A DNA stretch of 64,000 nt from Shewanella psychrotolerans (lineage in GTDB: Bacteria > Pseudomonadota > Gammaproteobacteria > Enterobacterales > Shewanellaceae): positions 3,534,001 to 3,598,000 of the forward strand of contig NZ_CP080419.1 of the NCBI RefSeq assembly GCF_019457595.1, given 5' to 3'. Below the pieces are notes generated by a model that did no database searches, was not told the DNA's origin, and saw only the letters and a program-made list of their open reading frames with translations. Numbering within the stretch: position 1 is the stretch's first letter; each line of letters begins with the position of its first letter. Shown here piece by piece: positions 45,253 to 53,974 of the stretch. The translations under genes and the position numbers were made by a program.

Positions 45253-46653
45253 CTAACTCTCATCATTAGGCAACCAGAGTTTCACCATCAATCCCGCATC
45301 CGCGCGATTATGCAAGCTTATGCGTCCATCATGGGCTTCGACTATTTCTCGGCACAATGCCAAACCTAGGCCAGTTCCCGAGTGTTTAGTCGAGTAAAAA
45401 GGTAATAAGGCTTGAGTCAATACCTCAGGCGACATGCCGCTTCCGCTATCTTTAACTTCGATAATCACTCCTGAAACACCATCGGCCAAAATACTGGCAT
45501 AGATACGCAGCGATATATCGTCGACATTGGAGCCGGATTCATGAGCATTTTTAAGTAAATTGAGTAGTACCTGCTCGATTTGAATAACATCGAAATAACC
45601 GGGATCTGGCGGCAACTCACCTTCAAGGGTAAAACCATAATGTTGCGCCAACTGTTCGGTCAAACGAGTCCAATCGACTCGACTCTTTTTCGGTAAAGGC
45701 AGCTTGGCAAAACGGGCATAATTAAAAATAAATTGGCTTAAATGGCTGGTTCTATCTTCAATGGTATCGAAAATCAGTTTGAGCTTAGGATCCGCTAGCG
45801 GCTCAGTGATCTTGCGCCCCGATTTCACCATAGAGGCGATAGGTGCCACCGAATTATTCAGCTCATGGCTGATGATTCGAATCACCTTTTTCCAAACCGC
45901 TACCTCTTGCCGATTAAGCTCACGTGTCATCTGCTTAAGTAAAATAAGGTGATGATACTGGCCGTTAAGCAAGAAACGTCCACGAGACAGGTGCCAAGTT
46001 TCATCCTCACGATCTTCGTTCTCGCTGGCCAAGGTAAACAAGCCGCCCTTAGGGTTGTTAAGCGCTATCGCTAACTCTTCACTCAACCCTTTAAGCAATT
46101 CAGGCAATTTCAGTCCTTCGATTCGTATGCCCTGATTAAACAAGTGACGGGCGGCATCATTAGCATAGATAACCCGCTGTTGATCATCGAGCAGTAACAT
46201 CACATTGGGCGAGCTTTGGATCACCTTGTCGAGCAGCAGTTCACGCTGATAGATATACTGACGCTCTCGCCGTAACACCTCTGCAGACTCATTGAACAGG
46301 GTCGCCAACGCCCGAAGTTGGCCATCTCCTTGCAGGGGAATATGCACGCTAAAATCGTTATCTTTAAAATTAAGCAGACCCACCTCTAATGCACTTAAAC
46401 TGCGCCCGAGATCGTGAGTAAGATAACGACTCACCAGCAGTGAGAATGTCAAACAACCCAAAACAGCGGCACTAATAAGCGGCCAGCCCAAATCGGTTAT
46501 CGCCATTGGGGCTAACCACCAAAAAAGCCCTATCAGTAACCCTATGGCAGATAAAGTTGACAACATTGCGCCCAAAATGAGCTTAGTCCGCAGTGACAGC
46601 CCTGTGGATATGATATCGCTGTGATCGGGTCGCTGATTCAATGATTGGCTCAC
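45253..46653 (-). CDS. Sensor histidine kinase of the exporter cluster
   Basis: 466 residues. Two helices at about 27-47 and 56-75 with almost no periplasmic loop, a HAMP-like linker, a PAS domain (about 140-240), then kinase core: H-box IISHELNNSVAPI, N-box LLNLLKNAHESG, G1 VKDSGSGM and G2 HSGTGLGLAL. The tiny loop suggests intramembrane or cytoplasmic sensing. It starts at a GTG that overlaps the stop of the response regulator by four bases, so the two form a coupled NtrB/NtrC-like pair. Last gene of the exporter cluster. Confidence 0.93.
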   Translation of the reverse strand: MSQSLNQRPDHSDIISTGLSLRTKLILGAMLSTLSAIGLLIGLFWWLAPMAITDLGWPLISAAVLGCLTFSLLVSRYLTHDLGRSLSALEVGLLNFKDNDFSVHIPLQGDGQLRALATLFNESAEVLRRERQYIYQRELLLDKVIQSSPNVMLLLDDQQRVIYANDAARHLFNQGIRIEGLKLPELLKGLSEELAIALNNPKGGLFTLASENEDREDETWHLSRGRFLLNGQYHHLILLKQMTRELNRQEVAVWKKVIRIISHELNNSVAPIASMVKSGRKITEPLADPKLKLIFDTIEDRTSHLSQFIFNYARFAKLPLPKKSRVDWTRLTEQLAQHYGFTLEGELPPDPGYFDVIQIEQVLLNLLKNAHESGSNVDDISLRIYASILADGVSGVIIEVKDSGSGMSPEVLTQALLPFYSTKHSGTGLGLALCREIVEAHDGRISLHNRADAGLMVKLWLPNDES

Positions 46654-48134
46654 TTATCAATACCAAACTTTTCCATGCGCCGGTATAGCGCTTGGCGACT
46701 TAATCCCAACGCCTTAGCCACTCTAGCAATAACGCCATTATGCTCGGCAAGGGCCGTTTCAATTTCATCCTTGTCGGGGTCGACTTTGGCCGCTATTTTT
46801 GCACCAGCAACGGTATCATTCTGAGGAGGAAGATGAGAAGAGGTCAGGGGCTGAGTATCGGGCTGGGAGTGAGTCTGAGATCGCGCGCCCGCATGACGGC
46901 TATATTGTTCAGATTCAGCCGCAGGTGATAAATCTCGACTGCCTAAATCTCGACTGCCAACCAAATTCAACAAACCGAAGTCGGCAATGGTCAGCTCAGG
47001 GCTTGGGGCTAAAATCACCGCCCGTTTACAGGCATTTTCTAACTCACGAACATTCCCCGGCCAAGGATGATTAACTAAGGCCTGCTGGGTCGACTTAGAC
47101 AATGAAAAACCTGGCCCTATAAAATGACCAATCAGAGGAAGAATATCGTCTTGACGTTGGTGCAATGGCGGCAAAGCAAGCTCAATCACATTCAAGCGAT
47201 AGAAGAGATCTTCTCTAAATCGCCCCGTGGCAATATCGTCCGCCAGATCGGCGTTGGTCGCACTCAATACCCTCACCTTGACCTTGCGAGTCTGATGACT
47301 TCCTAAGCGCTCAAATTCGCCCGTTTGTAGCACTCTCAGTAACTTGACCTGGCCTGAGAGAGGCAAATTACCTATCTCATCTAAAAATAGTGTGCCGCCG
47401 TCGGCCGCCTCGAAGCGACCGATTCGGGTCTTATTCGCCCCAGTAAACGCCCCCGCCTCCGCGCCAAACAGTTCCGCTTCAAGCAGTTCCATCGGCAGCG
47501 CACCCACATTCACCTTGATAAAAGGCTTATTCTTAAGTGGAGAATTAGCATGAATAATGTCGGCCAATTTATCTTTACCCGCACCATTAGGCCCAGTAAT
47601 CAACACCGATACATCTGATTTGGCAATTTGCAGCGCCAAGTCGATACAGCGCTGCATTGCACCGCTGCCAAACACTATGCCGCATAAGTCAGCATCTTTA
47701 ATCGCTGCCATCCGCTGATGTTCACTGCGAGCCAGCTGAGTATTTTGTTTAGAGAGTCGGTGAAGCGAAATAAGATTATTGACACTATTAAGTAACTTAT
47801 CATCATCCCAAGGCTTACCCATATAATCGGCAGCACCCTGCTTAACCAGCTCCACCGCTAATTCAAGCTGAGTCCAGGCGGTGAGTAAGATAATCGGCAG
47901 TTGTGGCTGCAACGCCCGCAATTCAAAGAATAAACGCTTCCCCTCTTCACCGGATGTAGTGTCTTGAGTAAAGTTCATATCTTGGATCACTAGCGCAAAC
48001 TCATGATCGCTCATGCAGGCTAAGGCCGCATCGGGTGAGAGGCAAGTATGAGTGTTAAATCCATGTAGTTCTAACATCAATGCCAGTGCGCTGCACACTG
48101 CTTGATTATCATCAACGATGAGAATGGTATCCAT
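46650..48134 (-). CDS. NtrC-family sigma-54-dependent response regulator
   Basis: 494 residues. Receiver domain (about 1-120; acidic pocket DD near 8, phosphorylatable aspartate in VIQDMNF, lysine in MGKPWDDD), AAA+ domain (about 150-390; Walker A GPNGAGKD, the sigma-54-contacting loop GAFTGA, Walker B GGTLFLDEIG, arginine FREDLFYRL) and a Fis-type HTH at the end (RVAKALGLSRQALYRRMEKF). A serine-rich, low-complexity linker precedes the HTH. The intact GAFTGA means that it can activate sigma-54 holoenzyme; a matching promoter and enhancer lie upstream of the adaptor gene of this cluster. Confidence 0.95.
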   Translation of the reverse strand: MDTILIVDDNQAVCSALALMLELHGFNTHTCLSPDAALACMSDHEFALVIQDMNFTQDTTSGEEGKRLFFELRALQPQLPIILLTAWTQLELAVELVKQGAADYMGKPWDDDKLLNSVNNLISLHRLSKQNTQLARSEHQRMAAIKDADLCGIVFGSGAMQRCIDLALQIAKSDVSVLITGPNGAGKDKLADIIHANSPLKNKPFIKVNVGALPMELLEAELFGAEAGAFTGANKTRIGRFEAADGGTLFLDEIGNLPLSGQVKLLRVLQTGEFERLGSHQTRKVKVRVLSATNADLADDIATGRFREDLFYRLNVIELALPPLHQRQDDILPLIGHFIGPGFSLSKSTQQALVNHPWPGNVRELENACKRAVILAPSPELTIADFGLLNLVGSRDLGSRDLSPAAESEQYSRHAGARSQTHSQPDTQPLTSSHLPPQNDTVAGAKIAAKVDPDKDEIETALAEHNGVIARVAKALGLSRQALYRRMEKFGIDK

Positions 48135-48183
48135 ATCTTCTTATTAATTTTTTACACATCTATACAAGAACAACAAAACTACC

Positions 48184-48220
48184 CGAAAGTGCCAGTAATA
48201 TAAAGGTCATAGCACTTTCG
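48184..48220 (-). other. Inverted repeat between the second permease and the response regulator
   Basis: Perfect 9+9 repeat CGAAAGTGC / GCACTTTCG with a 19-nt loop in the only long gap (109 bases) inside the cluster. No T tract; candidate attenuator, RNA-processing hairpin or operator separating the transporter from its regulators. Confidence 0.5.
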
Positions 48221-48243
48221 AGTACTGAAACGAACACGACAAC

Positions 48244-49443
48244 TTACACGCTACGCGTCGCCATTGCCGGTGAGATATTGGCCGCCTTACGCGCCGGCAA
48301 TACCACAGCTATGGTGGTTACCGCTAATAAGCCGATAACCGTCATCACAGGATAACCCCACTCAAGATGAGGCAGCGCATAATGCTGCATCAGTTGCTGC
48401 CCAAGTAACATAGCCAACAAGCCACCAACCACACCGCCAAGGATGCAGATAATGTAATTCTCCACCAAAAACAGACTCAAGATATCACCTTTTGTCGCCC
48501 CTAATGCACGGCGAGTACCTATCTGTTTTGTACGGCGCTGAATATTAAACATCACCATACCAGTCAGTCCTAAGCTGGTGATCAGTAGCAATAACACCAC
48601 CATCATCGACAGTACTGTCACCATCAACTCATGATCTCGATAGGAGCTTTCCTTTACCGCGCTGATCGACTGAAAATCATCAATAACCCGATTGGGGTTT
48701 TCCTTGAGCATGGCATCGGTGATCGCCTTTTTCAGTTCAGCATGGTGACGGGGATTCGCACGAACCAAGTAGGAACGCCCGCCCCAATCGACATTTTGAA
48801 TAACGCTGTATTCTAAATCGTCACTATCTATCCAAGCACCTTGCAGCTTTTCCACCACGCCAATAACGGTTATCTGGGTATCTTCCCCTTCATATAACAC
48901 TTTGCCCAGTGGCGACTCATTAGGCCAAGTCGCATCGGCGAAAGCCTTTGACACGATAGCCAGTTTGCCACTAGCAGAAAGGCTAGTGTTGATCTCATCG
49001 GGATAGAAGTTGCGCCCCTCAATCAGCTTAACGCCTAGAGTATCTATAGTGTGCTCAGTCCCTAAATACATCGCAAATTGGGGCGTCGATTTAGCCGTTT
49101 CTGGATCGGGCCCTAAGTTAAGGGTGCTCGACCAACCACTGCCACTTAACGGCAGCATGTTTGTCGACGTCGCATGAAGCACATTAGGCAGCTTGCGTAA
49201 CAGTTGCTGATCCAGTTTATTTTGTTGCACAGCATCTATATTGGGATCAAAGTTATACATATTGAAACTTAAGATCTCAGACTCGGCAATACCAGAATCA
49301 CGCTCCATCATGCCCAGCCGCTCATGAATAATAAAACTGGCGTTGGCTACGATAGCGACAGATAAAATAATCTGTAATAGCAGCAATACAGGGCCACTCT
49401 TACTGCGCATTAAGGTGCTTAGAATCGGTTTAATATTAAGCAT
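48244..49443 (-). CDS. MacB/FtsX-type ABC transporter permease (second)
   Basis: 399 residues: one N-terminal helix (about 15-38), a large periplasmic domain (about 40-275) and three C-terminal helices with the FtsX signature IQRRTKQIGTRRALGATKGDIL after the first of them. This four-helix layout is the mechanotransmission type seen in MacB and LolCE; no ATPase domain is fused. Ten bases after the first permease of the cluster, so the two probably form a heterodimer with the separate ATPase. Confidence 0.92.
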   Translation of the reverse strand: MLNIKPILSTLMRSKSGPVLLLLQIILSVAIVANASFIIHERLGMMERDSGIAESEILSFNMYNFDPNIDAVQQNKLDQQLLRKLPNVLHATSTNMLPLSGSGWSSTLNLGPDPETAKSTPQFAMYLGTEHTIDTLGVKLIEGRNFYPDEINTSLSASGKLAIVSKAFADATWPNESPLGKVLYEGEDTQITVIGVVEKLQGAWIDSDDLEYSVIQNVDWGGRSYLVRANPRHHAELKKAITDAMLKENPNRVIDDFQSISAVKESSYRDHELMVTVLSMMVVLLLLITSLGLTGMVMFNIQRRTKQIGTRRALGATKGDILSLFLVENYIICILGGVVGGLLAMLLGQQLMQHYALPHLEWGYPVMTVIGLLAVTTIAVVLPARKAANISPAMATRSV

Positions 49444-49453
49444 TTTAAATCCC

Positions 49454-50764
49454 TTATTGGCTTTTTAAATAAACGCTAGGTTTAGTGCGGCACACCACCC
49501 AGGCTGGATACAAACCCGCTAACAACGCAGTGCCAACCGCGATAGTCGGCGTGATAACCCACATATTGATCGATAAATTTGTCAGGCCATCGGACACATT
49601 AAATCGCGCCGACAAGCCATAGAGCGCAAGCCAAGCCCAAAGCAAACCTAATAGCCCACCAAATAAGCCAATCACGCCGACCTCGACCATATATTGGGAA
49701 AAAATCTGCGCGCGACTGGCGCCAATAGCACGCCTTACCCCGACCTCTGGTGCTCGTTTAAGAAACTTAGTTAACATCAATCCCAGAATATTGACCAAAC
49801 ACACACACAGAAACAGCGCGCTCAAGCCAACCAATATTTTATTATCTTCGGGCACCACATGATTCATCTCGAGCCAAGCAGCAACATTAGATAACTGTAC
49901 CGAATCGGCCGCGGCTTTATCGTCGGTAAAACGATTCAATCCTTTTTGCTGCTCGACATAGTTGGTTAAAAAGCTGCGATAAGCCGAGCGAGACTCTTCA
50001 CTAGGTAAATCGACCCAATATTCCAGCCACACCTTCTCTGAGGTTAAACGGTCGGAATAACTGAACATAGGTTCAAACTTCCAACCCGATGAGTTGCCCC
50101 ACACATCAAACTCTTCAATAGGTGTCAGTGAAAATGGGATAAATAACTGCTCAGCTTTATTAAACGCTCCCGAGGTCGGATCATAATATTTAGGCTGAGG
50201 ATTCCACTCTTTAATCACCCCCACAACTTGGTACGGCTTACGATTAAGATAGACAGTCTTGCCTAGGCTGTTTTCACCACCAAATAAACTCTGGTTGAGC
50301 TCCTCGCCGATAACCACTTGATATTGTGGATCGCTATCAACCGATTTATCCCAAACATTGCCGTATAAAAACGGCACCGAAAACAGGCTGAAAAATCCGC
50401 TATCGGTGACTCTTACCCCTCGAAGAATGGGCACAAACTCTGGGTCATCGATTTGCACTGCCGCACCAGAGCGAAACATTGCCGCTTGCGCCTTGGGCAC
50501 ATCAGACTGACGCAGATTCATCACATCTTGGTATGTCACCAGCGAATGATACTCATCCCAAGAGTCCACTCCCTGACTCCAAAGCTGAATGGCATTCAAT
50601 CTGTCGTTGCGATCTCCTGCCGGATTAAAGGACATCATGTTGTACACGTTAAGCGTCGTGATCGTAATGCCGATACCAATAGAGATCGCCAGCACCATCA
50701 ATAGTGATAACACCGGGGTCTTTTTGATGCTGCGCCAGGCCAGATCCACGTAATATAAAAACAT
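49454..50764 (-). CDS. MacB/FtsX-type ABC transporter permease (first)
   Basis: 436 residues, same architecture as the second permease: helix at about 17-40 (TPVLSLLMVLAISIGIGITI), periplasmic domain, three helices with KRAPEVGVRRAIGASRAQIF. The two are paralogs of low similarity. Between the ATPase gene (11 bases away) and the second permease. As there is one ATPase and two permeases, the complex should be an A2BC type with a TolC-like channel encoded elsewhere. Confidence 0.92.
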   Translation of the reverse strand: MFLYYVDLAWRSIKKTPVLSLLMVLAISIGIGITITTLNVYNMMSFNPAGDRNDRLNAIQLWSQGVDSWDEYHSLVTYQDVMNLRQSDVPKAQAAMFRSGAAVQIDDPEFVPILRGVRVTDSGFFSLFSVPFLYGNVWDKSVDSDPQYQVVIGEELNQSLFGGENSLGKTVYLNRKPYQVVGVIKEWNPQPKYYDPTSGAFNKAEQLFIPFSLTPIEEFDVWGNSSGWKFEPMFSYSDRLTSEKVWLEYWVDLPSEESRSAYRSFLTNYVEQQKGLNRFTDDKAAADSVQLSNVAAWLEMNHVVPEDNKILVGLSALFLCVCLVNILGLMLTKFLKRAPEVGVRRAIGASRAQIFSQYMVEVGVIGLFGGLLGLLWAWLALYGLSARFNVSDGLTNLSINMWVITPTIAVGTALLAGLYPAWVVCRTKPSVYLKSQ

Positions 50765-50775
50765 GCCTACTCTCC

Positions 50776-51498
50776 TTAAATAGCCACTTGCTCGGCACCG
50801 TCAACCAGATGGGGCTGACCGCCTTGATAAAGGGTAAAGTCACACACTTGACCATCGACGATCTGAATATTGCGCTGAGCACGGCGAGCAAGCTCAGGAT
50901 CGTGAGTCACCATGATGATGGTCGTTCCCGCCTTATTGATCGCTTCTAAAAGCTCCATCACCTGACGAGCCATCAGGCTGTCCAAGTTACCTGTTGGCTC
51001 GTCGGCGAGGAGAAATCTTGGTTCGCCAGCAAGAGCACGGGCAATAGCCACACGCTGCTGCTGACCACCGGAAAGTTGTGACGGTAGATGCTTCATCCGA
51101 GCTCCTAAGCCAACTTGCTCAAGCGCTTGTTTAACCCTGCGTTGACGTTCAGCAGCGTTGAGGCCGCGATAACGTAATGGCACTTCAACATTTTCGGCTA
51201 AGTTAAGATCGGGGATCAGGTTGAATCCCTGAAAAATGAAGCCAATTTTTTCATTACGGATCCCGGCGGCCTTGTTATCGCTCAGATTCGAGATATTGAC
51301 ATCATCGAGAAAGTAATCGCCATGAGTAAAGCCCTCTAACAAACCCGCGATATTAAGAAAGGTGGTTTTTCCCGAACCAGATGGCCCAGTGACGGCAACA
51401 AACTCGCCCTCATTCACCTCGAGGTTAAAATCACGTAATGCATGGGTTTCGACTAAATCCGTTTTAAATACCTTGCTGATATTTTTCATCAATAACAT
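50776..51498 (-). CDS. ABC transporter ATP-binding subunit (MacB/LolD type)
   Basis: 240 residues from ATG 51498, which has AAGGA before it. Walker A GPSGSGKTT, Q-loop IFQGFNLIPDLN, signature LSGGQQQRVAIARALAG, Walker B FLLADEPTGNLDS and H-loop MVTHDPE are all intact. The NLDS end of Walker B and the ETHALRDFNLEV start are typical of the LolD/MacB/FtsE branch. Energises the two permeases downstream. Confidence 0.95.
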   Translation of the reverse strand: MLLMKNISKVFKTDLVETHALRDFNLEVNEGEFVAVTGPSGSGKTTFLNIAGLLEGFTHGDYFLDDVNISNLSDNKAAGIRNEKIGFIFQGFNLIPDLNLAENVEVPLRYRGLNAAERQRRVKQALEQVGLGARMKHLPSQLSGGQQQRVAIARALAGEPRFLLADEPTGNLDSLMARQVMELLEAINKAGTTIIMVTHDPELARRAQRNIQIVDGQVCDFTLYQGGQPHLVDGAEQVAI

Positions 51499-51543
51499 GG
51501 TGTTATTCCTTAATTTCTCTTTTATCAATTCGTTATAATTAGA

Positions 51544-51810
51544 CTAACTCGCACCGAGTAACTTAATCGTCAATTCCACTAACGCGACGGACGTCTCACC
51601 TAGATCGGCATCAACCTTAATCACCTCCGCTAGACTTTGTTCGAGCTGCTGAGCACCAGCAAACTCTGTCGCCTGCAAGATATTAAGACCCAATAAAAAC
51701 CAATCTGACGCATCTTGGGTCATCACTTGTACGGCCACTAACAGCAGCAATAATGCCGATATGGTAATCACCCGCTCCCGGTTAAGCCAAAGACTCAACT
51801 CCTTCATCAT
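51544..51810 (-). CDS. Small membrane protein of unknown function in the exporter operon
   Basis: 88 residues with one helix (about 14-31, VITISALLLLLVAVQVM) and a mostly acidic, helical outer part (LEQSLAEVIKVDADLGE). No family recognised. Seven bases separate it from the adaptor gene and about 45 from the ATPase, so it belongs to the operon. It may be an accessory subunit of the pump; its size and layout are unlike the known MacAB parts. Confidence 0.65.
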   Translation of the reverse strand: MMKELSLWLNRERVITISALLLLLVAVQVMTQDASDWFLLGLNILQATEFAGAQQLEQSLAEVIKVDADLGETSVALVELTIKLLGAS

Positions 51811-51817
51811 CTTTCTC

Positions 51818-53080
51818 CTAGCGAACTAATACTTGTTGGGCTTGTTTAAACGGCTCGATACTGGAGATCACCCATCTGTCACCCACTTCACCACCTTGCA
51901 AAACCTCAACATGACTCATACTGCGCGCGCCGAGTTGAATCTCTGTACGCTCTGCAATATCTCCATCCACGCGATAAACCACACGCCCCCCACCGCTGGA
52001 GACAAACGCCCCACGTTTTACCATTAAGACATCACTGCGATTTTCCAGTAACACGCGCGCCGATAAACGCTGATTTTGGCGCAGATGTAAATTGTCATCT
52101 TGCTTAAAGCGCACCCGAGTGGTCACTTCGCGATCGCGTACTTCAGGCGATATCGAAGAGAGCTTGCCCATCACGGTCACGCTACCAAAGCTCAGCTCGA
52201 CATCCATGCCGAGCCCTAACTCATCGGCATAAGATTCTGGCACAGCCAATTCGGCCTCAAACGCACTTAAGTCGACCACAGTCAAAATAGGCTGACTTTG
52301 TTCGATACGCGCTTTTTGCTCAGTTAACCAATTACCTATGATGCCGCCAACGGGGGCGGTGATATTCAATGCCGCCACCTGTCTTTCTAGCTCTGCAACC
52401 ACCAGTGCCTGTCTATCCACTTCTAGCGCCTTATTTTTTAGCTCAAAGGCGAGCGTATCTTTCATCAGATCAGCTTCTTGCTTCGCATGAGCAAACAAGA
52501 GTTTGGCCTTATGCAGATCATCTTTGTTTTTCTCAAAATCAATTTTTGAAATAAGATCGCTTTCAATGAGTTGATCACCACGGCGACTTTCACGGTCCGC
52601 CGCATCTAAATCAACTTTTGCCATATCCATGGTTTGTAGGGCTTTAAGCTGTTCACGACGAGCATCGAGACGGGTTCGTTCCAGCGCACTTTGCATTCCT
52701 TCAAGTAGCGCCTCTTGCTGCTTCAGGCTATTAGTCAAACCATGACTTTCTATTTGCGCGACCACATCCCCTTGTTCAACCCTATCCCCTGGTTTCGCAA
52801 GCAAAGTCACAGTACCGCGCTCAGGGCTGTAGAGGATTGGTGCATTCGCCGCGACAATTTTACCGTTAGTGGCGATATCACGGGTTAACGTGCCCCGCTC
52901 CAAGGTCGCAAAGCGTAACTCTGTACTGTCGATAGACTCACTCACACTACTGCCGTTGACACTCGCCCAAACTAAGCCAGATACAAGTAGCACCGCTGCC
53001 CCAAGACTCAAAGGCCATTGCAAACGACGCCCTAAACTGGGAGCGACTTGTTTATCTTGTCCGCTGGTATCTTTAATCAT
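51818..53080 (-). CDS. Periplasmic adaptor (HlyD/MacA-type membrane fusion protein)
   Basis: 420 residues. A short cytoplasmic tail, one helix (about 22-42), a half-motif of a lipoyl domain (GTVTLLAKPGDRVEQGDVVAQIES), a coiled coil of about 130 residues (LKQQEALLEGMQSALERTR to ALEVDRQALVVAELERQVAAL), the second lipoyl half (NITAPVGGIIGNWL), then beta-barrel and membrane-proximal domains. It links the ABC part to an outer-membrane channel. First gene of the cluster; a sigma-54 promoter lies 58 bases upstream. Confidence 0.92.
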   Translation of the reverse strand: MIKDTSGQDKQVAPSLGRRLQWPLSLGAAVLLVSGLVWASVNGSSVSESIDSTELRFATLERGTLTRDIATNGKIVAANAPILYSPERGTVTLLAKPGDRVEQGDVVAQIESHGLTNSLKQQEALLEGMQSALERTRLDARREQLKALQTMDMAKVDLDAADRESRRGDQLIESDLISKIDFEKNKDDLHKAKLLFAHAKQEADLMKDTLAFELKNKALEVDRQALVVAELERQVAALNITAPVGGIIGNWLTEQKARIEQSQPILTVVDLSAFEAELAVPESYADELGLGMDVELSFGSVTVMGKLSSISPEVRDREVTTRVRFKQDDNLHLRQNQRLSARVLLENRSDVLMVKRGAFVSSGGGRVVYRVDGDIAERTEIQLGARSMSHVEVLQGGEVGDRWVISSIEPFKQAQQVLVR

Positions 53081-53137
53081 TATTGATCCCTAACTGTGTC
53101 CGTTACTCGATCTCATCGATTTATACAATGTAGGATT

Positions 53138-53153
53138 ACAATTGTCGTGCCAA
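53138..53153 (-). promoter_or_regulatory. Sigma-54 (-24/-12) promoter of the exporter cluster
   Basis: On the minus strand TTGGCAC-GACAA-TTGT matches the consensus TGGCAC-N5-TTGC with full -24 element, correct spacing and three of four bases in the -12 element. The expected start is near 53126, about 45 bases before the adaptor ATG. It fits the NtrC-type regulator with a GAFTGA loop in the same cluster. Confidence 0.75.
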
Positions 53154-53213
53154 TTATAAATAACAATTAAAACCAATCACTTAGGATTGAAATAGGTATT
53201 TTAGGAAAGATAA

Positions 53214-53263
53214 AAGTGTCCGCGGACACATGTTAAGTGTCCGATGTTATAAGGAAGTGTCCG
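53214..53263 (-). promoter_or_regulatory. Enhancer-like array: three AAGTGTCCG repeats, one in a 14-bp palindrome
   Basis: AAGTGTCCG occurs at 53214-53222, 53235-53243 and 53255-53263, spaced 21 and 20 bp, so on one face of the helix. The first is part of a perfect palindrome GTGTCCGCGGACAC (53216-53229). The array sits about 90-140 bases upstream of the predicted sigma-54 start, the usual place for an enhancer-binding protein. Confidence 0.7.
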
Positions 53264-53358
53264 TAAATCAGGAAGTAGAACGGTTTAGCGAAGAAAGAGG
53301 AGCGGGGAGCACAGCTTCGCGCTGGCCCAACCTTAGTTGTTATACGGTAGTTTTAAAC

Positions 53359-53748
53359 TCAGCCTCTGCTGACTTCATTAAAAATGTCACAAGACACGTC
53401 ATAGTTATATTGCCTTGCTATCTTCTGCGAGAAAAACAGTTGAGGTAACTCAAAAAGAACCAAGAAAGCAATAATGAAAAGTGAGTTTGTATACTCTAAA
53501 ACAAGTCCAATAATGCTAATAGTCAACAGTATTAACTCAAATGAAAATAAAGCATATTTCCTCAAGTAACAGTGATGAAAGCCACCAAGAAAAAACCAAT
53601 TCAACGCTGCATAGGTATCAGGATCTTTGAGTTCTTCAGATTGACGCTTATAAAACTCTTTCTTTTGAGCTTCAGGTAATGCATTTACCTGCTTTCTCAA
53701 TGAATCTTCATTTTCCTCTAGCTGCTCTATTGGTTCGAATAAGCGCAT
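53359..53748 (-). CDS. TM2-domain-like small membrane protein
   Basis: 129 residues. A charged N-terminus (about 45 residues), then PDTYAALNWFFLGGFHHCYLRKY, which resembles the start of a TM2 domain (helix, GG, H, then Y), a second helix pair (SFELILLTISIIGLVLEY, LFIIAFLVLFELPQLFF) and a short tail. Function unknown. Its ATG overlaps the stop of the yidD-like gene (TAATG), so it is translated with it. Confidence 0.65.
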   Translation of the reverse strand: MRLFEPIEQLEENEDSLRKQVNALPEAQKKEFYKRQSEELKDPDTYAALNWFFLGGFHHCYLRKYALFSFELILLTISIIGLVLEYTNSLFIIAFLVLFELPQLFFSQKIARQYNYDVSCDIFNEVSRG

Positions 53749-53972
53749 TAAGGCACCTCGTCATATATTTTTTCAACTAAGTCTGGTTGACTACATCGCT
53801 TTATTCTCGACAAACCAAGCTTCCAACCCTTTAGCGCCCCATACTTCGAAATACACTGCTTAGTATATTCAGAACAGGTAGGTTCGAAGTTACACTCAAT
53901 GTTCAATAATTGCTTGGAGCCACCACTAACTTGGTAGCGGTGGATAAGCTTCAAAGAAATATATTTAAGCAA
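53748..53972 (-). CDS. yidD: YidD-family membrane insertion factor, stand-alone copy
   Basis: 74 residues. ISLKLIHRYQVS, then CNFEPTCSEYTKQCISKYGALKGWKLGLSRIKRCSQPD is the YidD pattern (conserved cysteines and proline, FxPTCSxY, RIxRC). YidD normally lies between rnpA and yidC; here it is with DUF4177 and TM2-like genes, so it is probably an extra, accessory copy. Two bases follow the DUF4177 stop and one overlaps the TM2-like start; the three form one unit. Confidence 0.9.
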   Translation of the reverse strand: MLKYISLKLIHRYQVSGGSKQLLNIECNFEPTCSEYTKQCISKYGALKGWKLGLSRIKRCSQPDLVEKIYDEVP

Positions 53973-53974
53973 AC

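Noticed and set aside
53270-53350. Possible attC site downstream of the TM2-like gene (TATAACAACTAAGG on the minus strand)
   Set aside because: The left end resembles an attC start, but I could not find a complementary right end at a fitting distance; GTTATAAG near 53246 does not pair with it.
53230-53448. A 72-codon plus-strand frame over the enhancer region
   Set aside because: Overlaps the TM2-like gene's 3' end and the regulatory repeats; no leader or family features.
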